This document shows positions 25,472 through 38,400 of a DNA stretch of 64,000 nt, one piece after another. The notes beneath the pieces were generated by a model that was not told the DNA's origin, searched no databases, and saw nothing but the letters and a program-made list of their open reading frames with translations. Origin of the DNA: Rotaria sordida (Eukaryota > Rotifera > Eurotatoria > Philodinida > Philodinidae); the NCBI GenBank assembly GCA_905250125.1, contig CAJNOL010000888.1, forward strand, positions 32,373 to 96,372, read 5' to 3'. Made by a program: the position numbers and the translations under genes. Every line of letters begins with the position of its first letter. Position 1 is the stretch's first letter.

Positions 25472-28400
25472 TCATTTAAATGTAACCCGTTGACCAACTC
25501 CTGTTGATGGTATTGTTACATCCGATAATGCTCTTCCACGCATTTCATCAAATTCATCAATACTTGCACGATAAACACTCATTCCACCAAGATGTGTCGT
25601 TTCATTATGACTACCTGTACTATCTTCAGGTGTTTTCGTTGGATCATGATCATGTTTATCTGATCCACTTCCTAATATATTACTTATTGTTCCACCAACA
25701 ACACTTGAACTTGCTCCACCATGACGCTGAAATGCTTGCATGGAAAATCGACGATTTTTTCGTCGTTGTCCATGTCGTTTTGTTAAATGTGGATTATCTT
25801 TACGCATTGTTTTTGTTTTTAAAACATGTAATGATGTATATAAACGTTTTAATTCCGCCTTGAATAATAGAATAATTTAATATTAAAACAAAAGAAAAAT
25901 AGAAAAAAAATTCTTACTCGAATTTCTTCAGGATCCATATCGCGTATATTCAATTCACCAAATTCAATATCACCATTCGATTGTAATTTTGTAACTAAAT
26001 CTGTTGTTTCAACACCATCAGGTAATGAACGAAATCGATCTCGTCCGGTATATTCTTCATTAACTGGACGAAATATATAACATAACTAAATTAATTAATA
26101 TAAATAATTATTTTCAAAAAAAAAAAATTTTTTTTTTTTTTTTTAATATTTACTTTTGTACAAAAAATAAATATTATCATACATGTGACTGTACAATGAC
26201 ATCGACAAAATGATAACATAAAAAGGGTATCTGGATCAATGGATGCCCATAAACAATCTCTATGATAACGGATAAGAATTTTTTGTTTTGTTTGTTTTTT
26301 TTTTTTGAACTTACTTAATAATATGAAGTAATGTTGAGAAGAGCATTTCACAAACAATAACAATGGTAATTAATTTACGTTCATGATATTCACATGGAGC
26401 TGTTCGTGTACTATAAATAAAACGAATTCCGACACAAAGAAAAATAAATTCCGCTAAAAAAAATAAAAAATAAAATTTAATATTAATTTTTTTATTTAAA
26501 TATACAAACCAAATTGAACAAGATAATCCCATGAACGTGGTCGACATGTTTGAAAAAAACGTTTATTTTTATAAGTAAAACCAGGTCCCAATAAATATTC
26601 TTCAAGTGAAAGATCTTCATTTGCATGATCAATATTAACAAATGTCCAACCAAGTAAATAACCCGTAATAGATATTGATATAAAAAATAATATTCGTAAA
26701 ATATCCTTTTCTTTAACTTGTACACAATGTGCTTTACGTGATTGAAATTCTGCTAGCATTCTAATTCAAATATAAAAATAGAAAAAAAAAAACTCTTTTT
26801 TTTTTTGTTTTTTGTAAAATTTACTTATAAATACGTAGGATTAATGTACCATAAACAATTGTAAAACCAAGTTCACGAAGCCTTGAAAAGAAAATAAAGA
26901 ATATTTTTATTTTTTATGAATACACAAAGAAAGGTTATAAATTGAATAGTAAATGCTTATTTATGAAAAATTAATACAAACACTATTGATAATCTTTCGA
27001 TTTGGTTTGATATATTATCTTTTCTTTTTCTTTTTTTTTTTTATCATAAGAGATATTCATTAAATATTGATTTTCTATTTCGAAATATGACCTAGTTTTG
27101 AAATCTACTGAATTATATATAGATAATTATCTATCCTATCGATAGATCTTATATATACTTTTCCTATTGATAAATATATTTCGATACAATCATTGTAGTC
27201 GCCAAAATGTCCGACTACTAGATAACAAAAAAAAAAATATATCTAAATTTGCATCTTTTATGCTTGATATTTTTACTACAAATAGATCTCAATAAATCCT
27301 GATTGCAAGCATCAATCCGAGGTCGATTGTTTTTAATGCATTGAATTTTGAAAAAAGGAAATGCGCTGTTGTTCTTTCATTGGACATCGGAAAATACTTT
27401 TTCTAATTTCCCATTATTTTGAAGCGTTAATATCAATCCTTTTATTGGCAAACAAAGTTCCAGATGTTTTAACTGCGTTACCAAAAAGGAGACGCCAATC
27501 TATTGTGATCCTGAGGCGCAATGACATTTCCATTATGTGAAACGAGCATGGCATCGATCTCTGCTCTAATAAATGGCTATAAGCATGAAATTTTCAGGAA
27601 ATACTTGACTAGACTAGAAAACTTATTGGAGAAATTTCACGAGGCAAATTTTTCAAACTACGTAGTTACAGGTGACTTTTTTTCACAGATCTTATCAAAT
27701 TTTATGCTAAACATACCCAAAGATAACTTTATAAATCAAGAAAATTATAATCATTTGATATGAATTTTTTTTTTACTATCGATGATAATAGAAGCAGTGC
27801 TAAACTCTCGAATGAAGATATAAACGATGTGAAACTTATTTCTAATATTGAAAATATTCTTGTTTACTGCTTACGATTAGAGTTCACTGCGTGTTATTTG
27901 TCGATAAAATATATAAGACTCAATGATTTCTGTTTAGATATTTGATTACTTGATAGCAGAACTTTTGATGATTACTTTAAATACGTTCCTTCCAAATAAT
28001 ATTATATTTTCCTATATAAATGTCTATTGTTTGAGTTCTATGATGTCAATTGACAAGGCAATTACTATTTATAAATATATATATATATGAGTTAGAATTA
28101 ATCGACAAACGATTGTCGTCTAGCTTTTCTTCTTACATACCAAGGCATTATTAAACAAACAATTCCATGTGGACCAAAACTATCAACAATAACCTAAATA
28201 ATAATAATAATAATAATAGAATAGAACCAAATTAAATAAGTTATCGGCAAAAAGTCAATATAAAAAATTTTTTTCTTACTGATGCATAAAGTAATGCAGC
28301 TCCAAAAAGAACTAATTCAAGTAAAATCCACATTGAATGTTTAATTATTTTAATTTTACGTCTTTGAAATATAATAGCAGCAAGTATAGCAACAAAAACA

Positions 28401-29657
28401 ATAAATATTGATTGAATAATTACAATTATTGTACGTAAAAATCGATTATATTTTACTTTACATAAATGTGGATTACATTCACATGTATTTATGTCTGATT
28501 TTAATGGTATATCATTATGTGTTTCATTCCATTCTAATTCTTGACCACTAATAGTTATTGTTGTATTACCATGTGGACCTTTACAAAAACATTCATAGGC
28601 ACCTAATGTAAAACCTTTTCCAGCTTGATGAAAACACTAATAAAGGACAAAAACAAAAATCGCAAAAATGTTAAAAAAACAAACAAAATCGAAAAGAAAA
28701 CATTTCTACCTTCGTATTATTTGGACATTTATGTGTTCCTCCAAATGGTACATCATTAGTTGCACATTGATTAATATCAACAGATGATATATTAAAATAA
28801 GTGATAAATAAATAACTAAAGCAAAATAAGAAATCTATGAATATCAATAAAATTTTTCTTTTTTTTTTTTTTTACTGATTTGTTAAAGGTAAAATATGAG
28901 CCATAATAAAAGTTTCATTTTTATTTTTTGTACATAAAACTGGTCCAAGCCACCAACCATTCGTAGTTAATATATGTTGTGGATCATTTGTCATTGTTTC
29001 ACGTACATTAGACATTGTAAAAGTTTGTAAAATAGTATCTTGTTTAATAATATCAGCATTGATTTTTTCATAATCAACGATATTTGTTATTGAAGTATTA
29101 TTCATACGTGAATATTTAATTACATATGATCCAATATTATCTTGTGATAAAATTCTTATATCAATTTCTTTTATATTTATTTGACTGGCTAATAATATAC
29201 TTATATCTAAACTAAGATCATTACGAAATTTTTCTAACATATCTCCATTTTTATAATTTGATGTTTGATTTAAATTCATACGAATTTTTTTTACTGTTCG
29301 TTTTAATGCAAATATTTCATCTTGAAATGATTGTTCAATTAAAAGAATAATTTGTGATGATAATGAATCATCTGATGGTAATCGATATATTCCATCTACA
29401 GCCATATTTATTGTACAATCAGCTAATACAGATGAACTTTCTCGATGTAATAATATTCGACGTAACATATTTTTATAATGTTGTTTATCATTAATATGTG
29501 AAATTTGTCTTTTTAGACGATGATTTACGGATATATATGAATTTTTTGCATGAAACAAAATAAAAAAACTAATAATAAACATAAGAATAAATACCATTAA
29601 ATATGAATAAATTGATATAAAATGAAAAACCGATTGTTTGGATTTTGAATTTAACAT
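25472..29657 (-). CDS. GPR158/GPR179-like class C orphan GPCR
   Basis: Ten exons: 29657-28876, 28815-28710, 28636-28280, 28193-28141, 26881-26825, 26760-26510, 26453-26315, 26259-26154, 26085-25918 and 25858-25472; 801 aa. An N-terminal hydrophobic segment (13-37) leads into an extracellular region, which in this family holds a Cache fold. A Cys-rich stretch (about 278-356) follows. Seven membrane spans lie near 363-386, 397-418, 424-450, 471-494, 530-553 and two more before residue 631. Diagnostic family matches are PWLRELGF.IVYGTL (TM3), SWDYLVQFAEFIFL (TM5), STRTAP...HERK and, after TM7, DPEEIRAELKRLYTSL...NPHLTKR. Vertebrate GPR158 is a metabotropic glycine receptor that signals through RGS7-Gbeta5, and GPR179 acts in retinal ON-bipolar cells. 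The ligand here is unknown. Intron 4 is about 1.26 kb. Confidence 0.9.
28198..28219. repeat. (AAT)n microsatellite in receptor intron 3
   Basis: About seven perfect ATA/ATT-type triplets just before the acceptor of exon 4. Confidence 0.8.
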
Positions 29658-29801
29658 ATTATTATTATTATTATTACGAATATAATGCTGTTGTTGTTTT
29701 TATTTTAAATTAAATATAAGATGATAAAAAAAAAAAATAATAATAATCTTTTTATTTCATGATGAGGTTCTTAGACTAAATAGAAAAATAGATATAATCA
29801 A

Positions 29802-29802
<1 letters not shown>

Positions 29803-29850
<48 letters not shown>
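29803..29850. repeat. 48-base A homopolymer
   Basis: An uninterrupted run of A about 150 bp upstream of the receptor's start codon (poly-T in the sense of that gene). Its length is likely to vary between alleles and reads. Confidence 0.9.
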
Positions 29851-29852
<2 letters not shown>

Positions 29853-31252
29853 AAAAAAAACAAGAATAACATCAAGTGTAAAAAGAGAATTATAGATAAA
29901 CATAAACATAACAAATAATTTTTTATGCATACTTTAGCATGTCTATCAACGATGGCTAAACATAAATATATATAATAATTTAGCATTTATCTTCGTTTAT
30001 GACAAGGATTTACGTAATGTAAATCCTTATTTTTTCAATCAAACTACAAACATATTTACGTATTTGACGTCATCGTATCGATTTTCTTATCTTATGGACT
30101 ATTCTATTTAAGATATATAATAAAAGGAGACTACTCAATGTCATTGTCGTCATCATTGTCTCAAAGACTAAATCTGTTCTGTCTTTTTCTTTTCTTTTTT
30201 TTTTTCTTCCTTGTCGACCGTCAGATCGAACGCAAGTAGACTTGCATATGCAAGCTTGCTCTATAATTGATCATTTGTTTTTTACTATTTACTTGGTTCT
30301 TCATTCTGAATACAATGATTGAATTGTGTATAATATTAATAAATTAAACTGATCTTTAAAGTTATTCTTATGTGTCTAAGGAATAAATATCTAACTTCGA
30401 CATTATAAAAAGAACTCATTATGTTACGCATAGATAACACGTTTTCTTTTTGTTTGATTGAATTTTCTTCGTTAGTCACGAGTAGTTAAGAATATTCTTA
30501 TTATATACGATTGGTTTCATTGATTGAGAAGACATGTCCACAAGTAATCAAGGACCGTCTGTTATATGAATAAGAATAAAAAATATATATAGAATATATT
30601 GGGTTGATAGATATGATATAATCAATAACACGAGTTTACTGATTACATATGTGAAATGACAGAGCAAATGTTGATAATAAAAATGTGGCAAAAAAAAAAG
30701 TGAATAGTAATCCTGAAAATCTATTGAAATCTAAGACAGTGATGAGGATGTATTATGTCTACAGACACATGGGAGAATCATGAACTATCTATCTCTTTGT
30801 TCCTATTTATTTGTTTTGTCTATAAATATATTATTGTTATATGTTTATAATATAATCAAAACTTACCACAAATGATTAGATGTCCATTTTGATGTTGTAA
30901 TTCTTATTAATATAAAAAAGAAGGATTAATATATATATAAATATATATATATATGAAGCGTTAGTTTTCTTTTTCTCATTTATTTTAAATTCTTCTCATT
31001 TTCTACGCTTGATTTTTCACACATTAAAGTTTCTTCTTTTTTTTTTTTCTCTTTTTCTTTTTCTGCACACTATTTTCTTTTTTGTAGAGATGTAACCGAA
31101 GGACACAGGAAGAGGTATCGCTTTATATTGTTTTTTCACATATAGATATAAACATTCTGTCGATCTATCTATTTTGTTCTACTATACACCACTATCTAAA
31201 TTTATTGACAAACGTATAGTCAAATGTATGTGTGTGCACGCCTGTCTTTAGA

Positions 31253-31283
31253 CAAGAGAGGAGAGAGAGAGAGAGATAGAGAG
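31253..31283. repeat. (GA)n microsatellite
   Basis: About a dozen GA units with one GATA interruption. Confidence 0.85.
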
Positions 31284-31740
31284 CAATGAAAAACGGAGGG
31301 GCAATTTTTTCGCACTCTCTTGCACGTATGTTCTAATTCTCACCGGAATTCTTCAGCCCGAGCGCACGGTCGTTTCCTTTAGACGACAACGACTCAAGTC
31401 GATACACTACTACACATAAACATAAATGTAGATTTCATGTTCGCATCGGCAGAAAGCTTGGTCTCTAGTAGGAAACCAGTACTAGAAACATCTCCTCTTC
31501 TACCACTATTCTCCGCTTTCTTTTTCTTTATGTTCTCTGCTTTTTCCTTTTGCTTTTTCTTATTTTATATATATTTTCTCTGTCTGATGAGCGTGGAAAT
31601 GCTTTGGTCGGAACCGACGATAGTCTCTTTCTGCTACTACTACTACTACTACTACTCTTCTTGTTCTTCGACGACGGTGACGATAGAAAAAAATGTCGTT
31701 TTTTTCCTTATATTTGCTGCCGTTTCTTGTCATATTTTGG

Positions 31741-31741
31741 A

Positions 31742-31771
<30 letters not shown>
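31741..31771. repeat. (CAG/CAA)n microsatellite
   Basis: About ten CAG/CAA triplets. One frame reads poly-Ala/Thr and another poly-Gln, but neither belongs to a credible gene. Confidence 0.85.
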
Positions 31772-31772
<1 letters not shown>

Positions 31773-32130
31773 GACGTTAGTCTTTAGGGTCGTTGTCTTC
31801 TTCGTCTCGTTCTTTTTCTCTTTCTCTAATTTTTTTTTTTTGGTGACGACAAAGAACGCGCGAGCTCTCGCAATGTTTAGCGTAAACCAAATGATAATGA
31901 TGATGAGTGTGCTCGTTGTTCTTTCTGCAAAAAAAATGATGTAGATACAGAGAAAAGAAAAGAAGCAAGCTACACAGTTGATAAACGATTGCTTATTCAC
32001 TATCGTATTAGTAATGCTCGACTTTCTCGGAAAATGTCACCCTCATTCACTATGTATGCATTGTATTGTCAAAATAAAAAACAAGTTTATATATTAATAC
32101 ATTGATAAAAATCGTCAAAGCATCTTTGTT

Positions 32131-32152
32131 AATATATATATATATATATATA
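32131..32152. repeat. (TA)n microsatellite
   Basis: About ten perfect TA units. Confidence 0.9.
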
Positions 32153-35100
32153 CATTTATATTCTTAATGTATTGGATGACAGATATGAAAACTGATAAAC
32201 ACAAGAAGAACTGTTCTGAAGATATGCATATGTTTATCTGTTGTTTTGATAATGTATTCTTGTGAGAAAATTCACAGGATAAAGATTGATCTGTTTCTTG
32301 TCGAGACAAATATACAGATACTATCTTTTTTTTTGTTAATAATATATGCGTATATGCATGTATTGATGATAAACAAATAGAATGAAGTGGAAATACTCAA
32401 AAGATTTTCTATGATCGATCATGTTGTTGTCATCGTTTGGAAGAGAAAATTTCTATCTATTTAATTCATTTTTTATCCGTTTTCAATCGATTAATATGAG
32501 TAGTTGATAGTTGGTGTATAGAAGAATAAGCAGAAGAAGAAGAAAAAAAAAGCCAATCGTAGACTTAATAAGAACTTCTTCTGTTTTCGATTCGATGCAT
32601 TTTATTTTCCCGACAAACGACATCGATAAGTATCTATCTACTTGATATTTTGTCTAGGAAAAAGAAAAACACTAACAAATATTCTCGGAGAAATCAGTAG
32701 ATTTAATTTGGTTTTAATCAATAACAACATGTTTTTTTCTGTTCGTCACTTTCTGTTAAAATCCATTTGCTATGCGTCAGAGGGACTCTTTTTTTTTTAC
32801 ACTTATTATAATAATAGCATTATATTGATCCATTTTCCTATATTCAATATAGAACTATTAAATAGATGATTTTGATGATGTTTACAAATGTTGATATGAA
32901 ATAAAAAATGTATTAATTACAAATTATTTAAGAGACCTGTTTTGTTTCCCTTCGATTGCAATTTATTTTTATGTATAAAAAAAAATGAATAATAATATAT
33001 TTATTATATACAAGCAAAAGTACTATAAGAAAAAAGTTGCTTCCTTGACATAATTGCTCTTATAGTTGTTTTGCGTTGATGAAAAATTTGAATGATTTCA
33101 CTGAAATATATATATATTTTGTTTTTTTTTTTTGGTAATAATAATGAAGAAATTATATTTGAAATATATTTTCATATCGATTTATAATGAATGATTATAG
33201 AGAAATTATCAAAAACATGTTCTAAATGATAAGGATTTACGATCATAATCTAATAAATCAGAACATATTTGACAACTTTCGTCGTTATCTTAAGTAGATT
33301 TGAAATCGGCGACAAGGAAACATTCTCAGCTATCGGACATTGTTTGATTCCATAATTAGATTATAAATATGAGTGAAGAAATCTTTCAACATATTGTCAA
33401 ATCCATGACTTGTTTGTACAAATATCGGATTGTCTTACAAGCCACGAAAAATGGACTTATATCACTGTTTTCTATTTTCTTCTGAATTCTTGAAATTGAA
33501 TTATATTTCAAATAAGATTTTCATTTAATATGATGAGATTGAATTATTTTTCCTTCAAAAGATTTGATCAACATCAAGATATCATTATAATTCCGATGTA
33601 AAATAATATATAAGTCCTTGGTTCTTTTTTTCTAGTACAGATGTATTGAAGAAGAAGAAAAGGTGAACTAATGGAAATGATATACAATAAGGATAAGATC
33701 AAAACAAAATGCATATTCGTGTCAAGTAAGACGAAATGAAAGAGTATTTCTCAATATTAGTTAGAATATTTTAAGTGAAAACAATTCAAACTTATAATAT
33801 ATATGTCTTCGATTTACAAGACAAATAAATCTTTGTTCAAGCACGCCATTGACTCAAACTTATTTTCTCAAAATATGGAGTCTGATGGTACCTGACAGTT
33901 GAGAATGTTCTTGCATGAACAATCAAGTATCTAAGATATGTAATATTATTTTTCAGAAGTTCGTAAATAAAATATTTCCATATGAGAAATAAACGATTAG
34001 ATTTCATAATAGTAAATTTACATTATTTATTACTATCGTTCCATGATTCGCCTGCATCTCCACTTTTTCAATACTTTTATGCAGAATGACTTATCAAAAA
34101 ATTTTGGCAGACAGATTTTGATGAGTAGAGAAAAAGTTGCCAAGGATTCGAAATTTCCGGATGCTTTCCTATTGGGGTCGCAAGGGTAAAAAATTGTCGT
34201 CATTTCTCTGTCACGGTACATCTGATAGGGTTAAAAAGTTTTCTACAGATTCAACACACTGTTTAGGTTACCTTAATTCTTCCAGTGTCTTTTTTATCTT
34301 CAGTTATCCGAATGAAAACATTAAAAAAACCTGAGAACACCTTCAAAAATGCATGTTTTTACAACAAAAGCCTTTTTGTTTTGTAAATCTTGGAAAAAAC
34401 CAGTAGTATATCATATTTTGAAATAAAAAAAAAATGATCGTACTAAACTCTTTTGTATAAGTAGAAGCGTGTTTTAGCTCGATCAATTGTGTTCTGATTG
34501 AGAAACGGAGGCGGTACTCAACTTTCTTTTTATTGTCAAAAAAACTAATTTTTCAAAACTGACAGAAAGTCAATCTATTATTTGTTCATGAATATATTGA
34601 GTATTTCCATAGCATAGAATCCGATAGAAACTTCGAACCGAATATTTATTGTGTGGTTATTTTTAACCAATAAGAAAATAGACATAACCATATTGTTTTT
34701 GTAGTTCTTGTATAATCCATCTTATTCTATTGGAAAAGTTATTTTATAACTTAGACAATAAATATGTTATTTTAAGAAATAAATTATATTATTTTCAATT
34801 AGATCAATTTCAATAACAATGGACACGGTAAATATTATTTCATAACATAAATCATATGTTTTTTTTTATGTAGATTAATATCAACTATAGTTTCATTCGT
34901 AAGTATAACTAAAAAACAAAAAAAGCGAAATTATAATTTTATATTTTTATGAGAAGAGAAAAAGAAAAATTCATTCATCTCATTTATGAGAAGCTCATGA
35001 GAATACAACCAATAAACGACGTCGTATGTCAAAAGTTTACAATAGTCATAATTCTCATGCTATAGAATCCTAAGAAGATTCTCAGGGGATCCCTGTCGTG

Positions 35101-35484
35101 ATTCTTCGGAAAGTTTCTAAGAGACTCTTTGGAGATTGTTTTATGAAAAATTGACTGGAGTCACTCATTTATTAATTTAAAAAAAGAAACTATTGATTAA
35201 TCACGAGTTTTTATGAAAATCGACAAAAATCGTCAGCTTAGATGATGTTAATAATATAGACTATCATAAACAAGTGTATTACGTAGGAAAGTTTATAAAC
35301 TATTGCGCAAGTCAATATAGAGATCAGTTTGTAGCTTAAGGTTTCTAATGCTTATCTTTGAAGTTTTCTTAGTGTGGAAAAGTTTTAAAATACAAAAAAA
35401 GAGAAAAGTGCGACGATTGAGAATATTTTAATAAGAAATTAAGTAAAGACGACATTCTCAACAACTGATGTTTGACAATAATCG

Positions 35485-36415
35485 TGAATGATCATTTGCT
35501 ATAGGCCTAAGTTATTTGTTGACTATATGGCATCCCTGTGTGCTCAATCCTATGTCACAGAACAAGTGAGTATCACCAACATGAAACTTTCTCAAAAATT
35601 GTACACTATCAAACTCCATATGTTTCACAGATAAGGTCTTTCGGAATAGCAAGGATATATTATCAACTTGCAAGCATGTTTCCTAGAATAGTCTTTTTCT
35701 ATATGAAGAGATCCTTATATTGACAATACTTTAATAATACTTAATGATCCTATTAAAAATTTTTATATATCAATAATTAGTGAAATATCCTTAATGAGCT
35801 GATATAAATAACTTCTTTATGAACAGAAAAAATTTTGTTCGACCTCCGCATCTATGGAGAGAGATACGAGGATATGGAAAATAAATTCTTTTTGAAATGA
35901 ACATAAGATATTTATAGATTGTTCTAGAGTTTCATACATAAGTCATATCTGAATGCTCGGAATAAAAATTTGACAAAGAAATAATAAAAGTAACAGACCT
36001 CCTTCCTGCTACCCTATTCTCGTATTCCTTACAGCGATCCGGAAATCCAATACTTTTTTCCGTTCATAAAAGAGTTGTTTATATCAGTTCATTAGGGATG
36101 TTCTGCTGATTATTGATACATAAAACTTTTTAACAGGACCATTGAAGTATTGTTAAAATATCGTCAATATAAGGGTCTCTTTATATAGAAAAATAGGCTA
36201 TTCTAGGAAACATGCTTGCAAGTTGATAATGTATCCTTGCTATTTCGAAAAGTCTTATCTATGAAATATATAGAGTTCAATAGTGTACATTTTTTTGAGA
36301 AAGTTTCATATTGGTTGTACTCACTTGTTCTGTGACACAGGATCGAGCACACAGAAATCTCATAAACTCAACAAATAACTTATGTCGATGGTAAATAATC
36401 ATTTTCAACTATGAA
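35485..36415. mobile_element. Foldback element with ~360-bp arms
   Basis: The left arm (about 35.485-35.845 kb) matches the reverse complement of 36.045-36.415 kb along its length. Shared blocks include TAAGTTATTTGTTGA, GTCACAGAACAAGTGAGTA, ACTTGCAAGCATGTTTCCTA and ATTAATGA/TCATTAAT-type blocks further in. The spacer is about 200 bp and no coding capacity is evident. It resembles a non-autonomous long-TIR (MITE/foldback) element. Target duplications were not identified. Confidence 0.85.
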
Positions 36416-36896
36416 TAAAGCAATGATGAAAACTATTGATTACAGAAAATTGAAGAGCATCTATAACTTTGTTGAATTGAATTTAAAAACAAAATGTGTA
36501 TAGAGTTAACTTACAACATCATAGGAATCACCATGTCTATGAGTATCATATATAAATTCCTCAAGAATTCTAAATCGTACATGAACGATCAGCGCATTAA
36601 AATTTGACAATAACTTGATGTCTTATGTATTATTCAATGCGGTGCAAATTGCTTCACGAGACCATATATATGGTATCCTGATACAAGATAGATCAGCAAA
36701 TCCGACGGAATCCTTTTTTTTATCTATTAATAATCGATTAGCTCATATCACCATCAATTATGTAAAAGCCGTAATAAACTTCAAAATACACAAAAAAAAA
36801 GAATTATCTCTTCAAAAATTGAATCTAATTTTAGTTAATTCAGCCAATGCATGTATTACTCTTCTTTGTAATCTACGGTACAAAAGTGATTGTCTA
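36416..36896. other. Spacer between two foldback elements
   Basis: A 107-codon plus-strand open frame (36.62-36.94 kb) runs into the next element and has no recognisable motif. I do not call it a gene. Confidence 0.4.
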
Positions 36897-37846
36897 CACG
36901 GTTGGAAAAAATATTATTCGAGGGGGGTAACGCTATAATTTCAAATAGAAGACATAATAAATTTTATATCAAATGAAAGCTCGTTAAAAATGGGGTTTAT
37001 TGGTATTAAATAGTGAGGGTTATGAAAACCTTTTAATGTCGAGCTAAATAAATTTTCAGAAATTTTATACTTTTTTTGGGATGGAAAATTAAAGTACTAG
37101 TGATTCAAGAATGGAGTAAAATGTTTTTCTTGAATATTTTTACACGGTTCGATAGAGCTCGTCGAGCTCTATAAAACTGTATACATTAAAAAAAATTTAA
37201 GACACTTTTTTGCGATAAAAAATTCAAAAAACTATTTGGAAAATCTTAGAAAACATGAAAAAAATTCATGTTTCATGTGGAAGAACAACACTTACTTTTT
37301 CAATAAAAGTAGCTTTTTTCATTGTTTTTACTTCGTCAGGCGTTTCGAAACATACTCATTAGACGCAGCTTTTCACACTGCATCGAACGAGTATATTTCG
37401 AGACGTCTGAGGTAGTAAAAACAACGAAACAAGCTACTTTTATTGAAAAATTGAGCGTGTTTCTTCAATTTGAAAAAAAAAGAGTTTTTAAATGTTTTTG
37501 AGGTTTCTCGAGTAGTTTTTTGAACTTTTTATCTCAAAAAGATGCCTCAAAAAATTTTTTACATGCACAGTTTTGTAGAGCTCAACGAGGTCTATCAAAC
37601 CATGTAAAAATATTCAAAAAAAATTGACTTCATTTTTGAATCAGTGGCACCTTGATTTTCCACCCCAAAAAAATATAAAATTTCTGAAAACTTCTTGAGT
37701 TTGACATTAGAAAGTTTTTACAAGCCTCACTATTTAGTATCAATAAACCCCATTTTTGACGAGCTTTCATTTGATATAAAATTCATTATGTCTTCTATTT
37801 GAAATTATAGCGTTACCCCCCTGGAATAATATTTTTTCCAACCGTG
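36897..37846. mobile_element. 950-bp palindromic element with TA target duplication
   Basis: It starts CACGGTTGGAAAAAATATTA and ends with the exact reverse complement, and is flanked on both sides by TA (36895-36896 and 37847-37848). The arms are paired almost to the centre (near 37.37 kb), each about 450 bp, and include the GGGGGGTAACGCTAT block at both ends. TA duplication and a CAC... end fit a Tc1/mariner-mobilised non-autonomous element. There is no open frame. Confidence 0.9.
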
Positions 37847-37849
37847 TAT

Positions 37850-38400
37850 AATTCGTCGTATGACGGAAGCAGCGAGGCAGGTTTAGGTTTTAGTTGCATC
37901 GCGACAGTGGCAAATTTCCAGTCACGATGGACGTCTATAGTTCAAAATAATATCAAAATCATTCTGTAGAGCTTATCACAGCCACTTCTAGCTCGTTTTT
38001 TTTAATCTTTATTTTCCAATTTTTGGCGCTTTCCATCTATTGCAGATGGCGATTGACATTCTTTTTCTCAATGAACGACTAATTGTTCTTTGATGAATTT
38101 TGTAACATCTTGCAATTTGACGTTGACTGATTATCAGTTTTATTATTCATGGTTTTCAACAGATCATTAAGTTGTTGATACGTTATTTTAGTTGGATGGC
38201 CTTTTCATGATAAAAATTTGTTTATATCATAAACCAGATACTTTTTTAACATATATCGAATGGTTCTTTCCGATATATTATGTTTCTTGAGGTAACGAAC
38301 GATTGTCTTCATGATCTTCCCATGTCGCACATTTGTTCGCACTATTGCCGGTATATCGACGATTTATCTATGGTAGCACTTACGACTTTCAGTTCGAGTT
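37850..38400 (-). pseudogene. Degenerate Tc1/mariner transposase (N-terminal part)
   Basis: Frame-shifted minus-strand reading yields two helix-turn-helix-like pieces: RTIVRYLKKHNISERTIRYM, and RQIARCYKIHQRTISRSLRK in another frame. Between them is a GHPTKIT segment corresponding to the GRPR-like linker of paired-type transposase domains. A KAPK...KLYR piece follows. Several stops and frame changes separate the parts. No catalytic triad is preserved. This is an old relic adjacent to the palindrome at 36.9 kb. Confidence 0.65.

Larger units (their letters stand above)
29851..35484. other. Long gene-free region upstream of the receptor gene
   Basis: No supportable coding exon is seen. 30.1-32.0 kb is rich in pyrimidine tracts, GA, CAG and TA microsatellites and could hold the promoter and 5' non-coding exons of the minus-strand receptor gene. 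A GTAAGT-type donor near 30.87 kb is a candidate 5' exon edge but is unproven. 32.2-35.4 kb is plain AT-rich DNA. Confidence 0.4.

Noticed and set aside
27521-27945. Plus-strand open frames inside receptor intron 4
   Set aside because: Opposite strand to the gene, no motif, and lengths expected by chance in AT-rich DNA.
31437-32000. Overlapping open frames up to 146 codons around the CAG/CAA repeat
   Set aside because: Frames overlap on both strands and consist of repeat and homopolymer translation. The more likely role is upstream non-coding DNA of the receptor gene.
34033-34334. Possible piggyBac-like piece on the minus strand
   Set aside because: Only vague similarity; none of the diagnostic piggyBac motifs seen at 16.75-17.18 kb is present.
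36615-36938. 107-codon plus-strand open frame
   Set aside because: It runs into the terminal repeat of the palindromic element and has no family resemblance.
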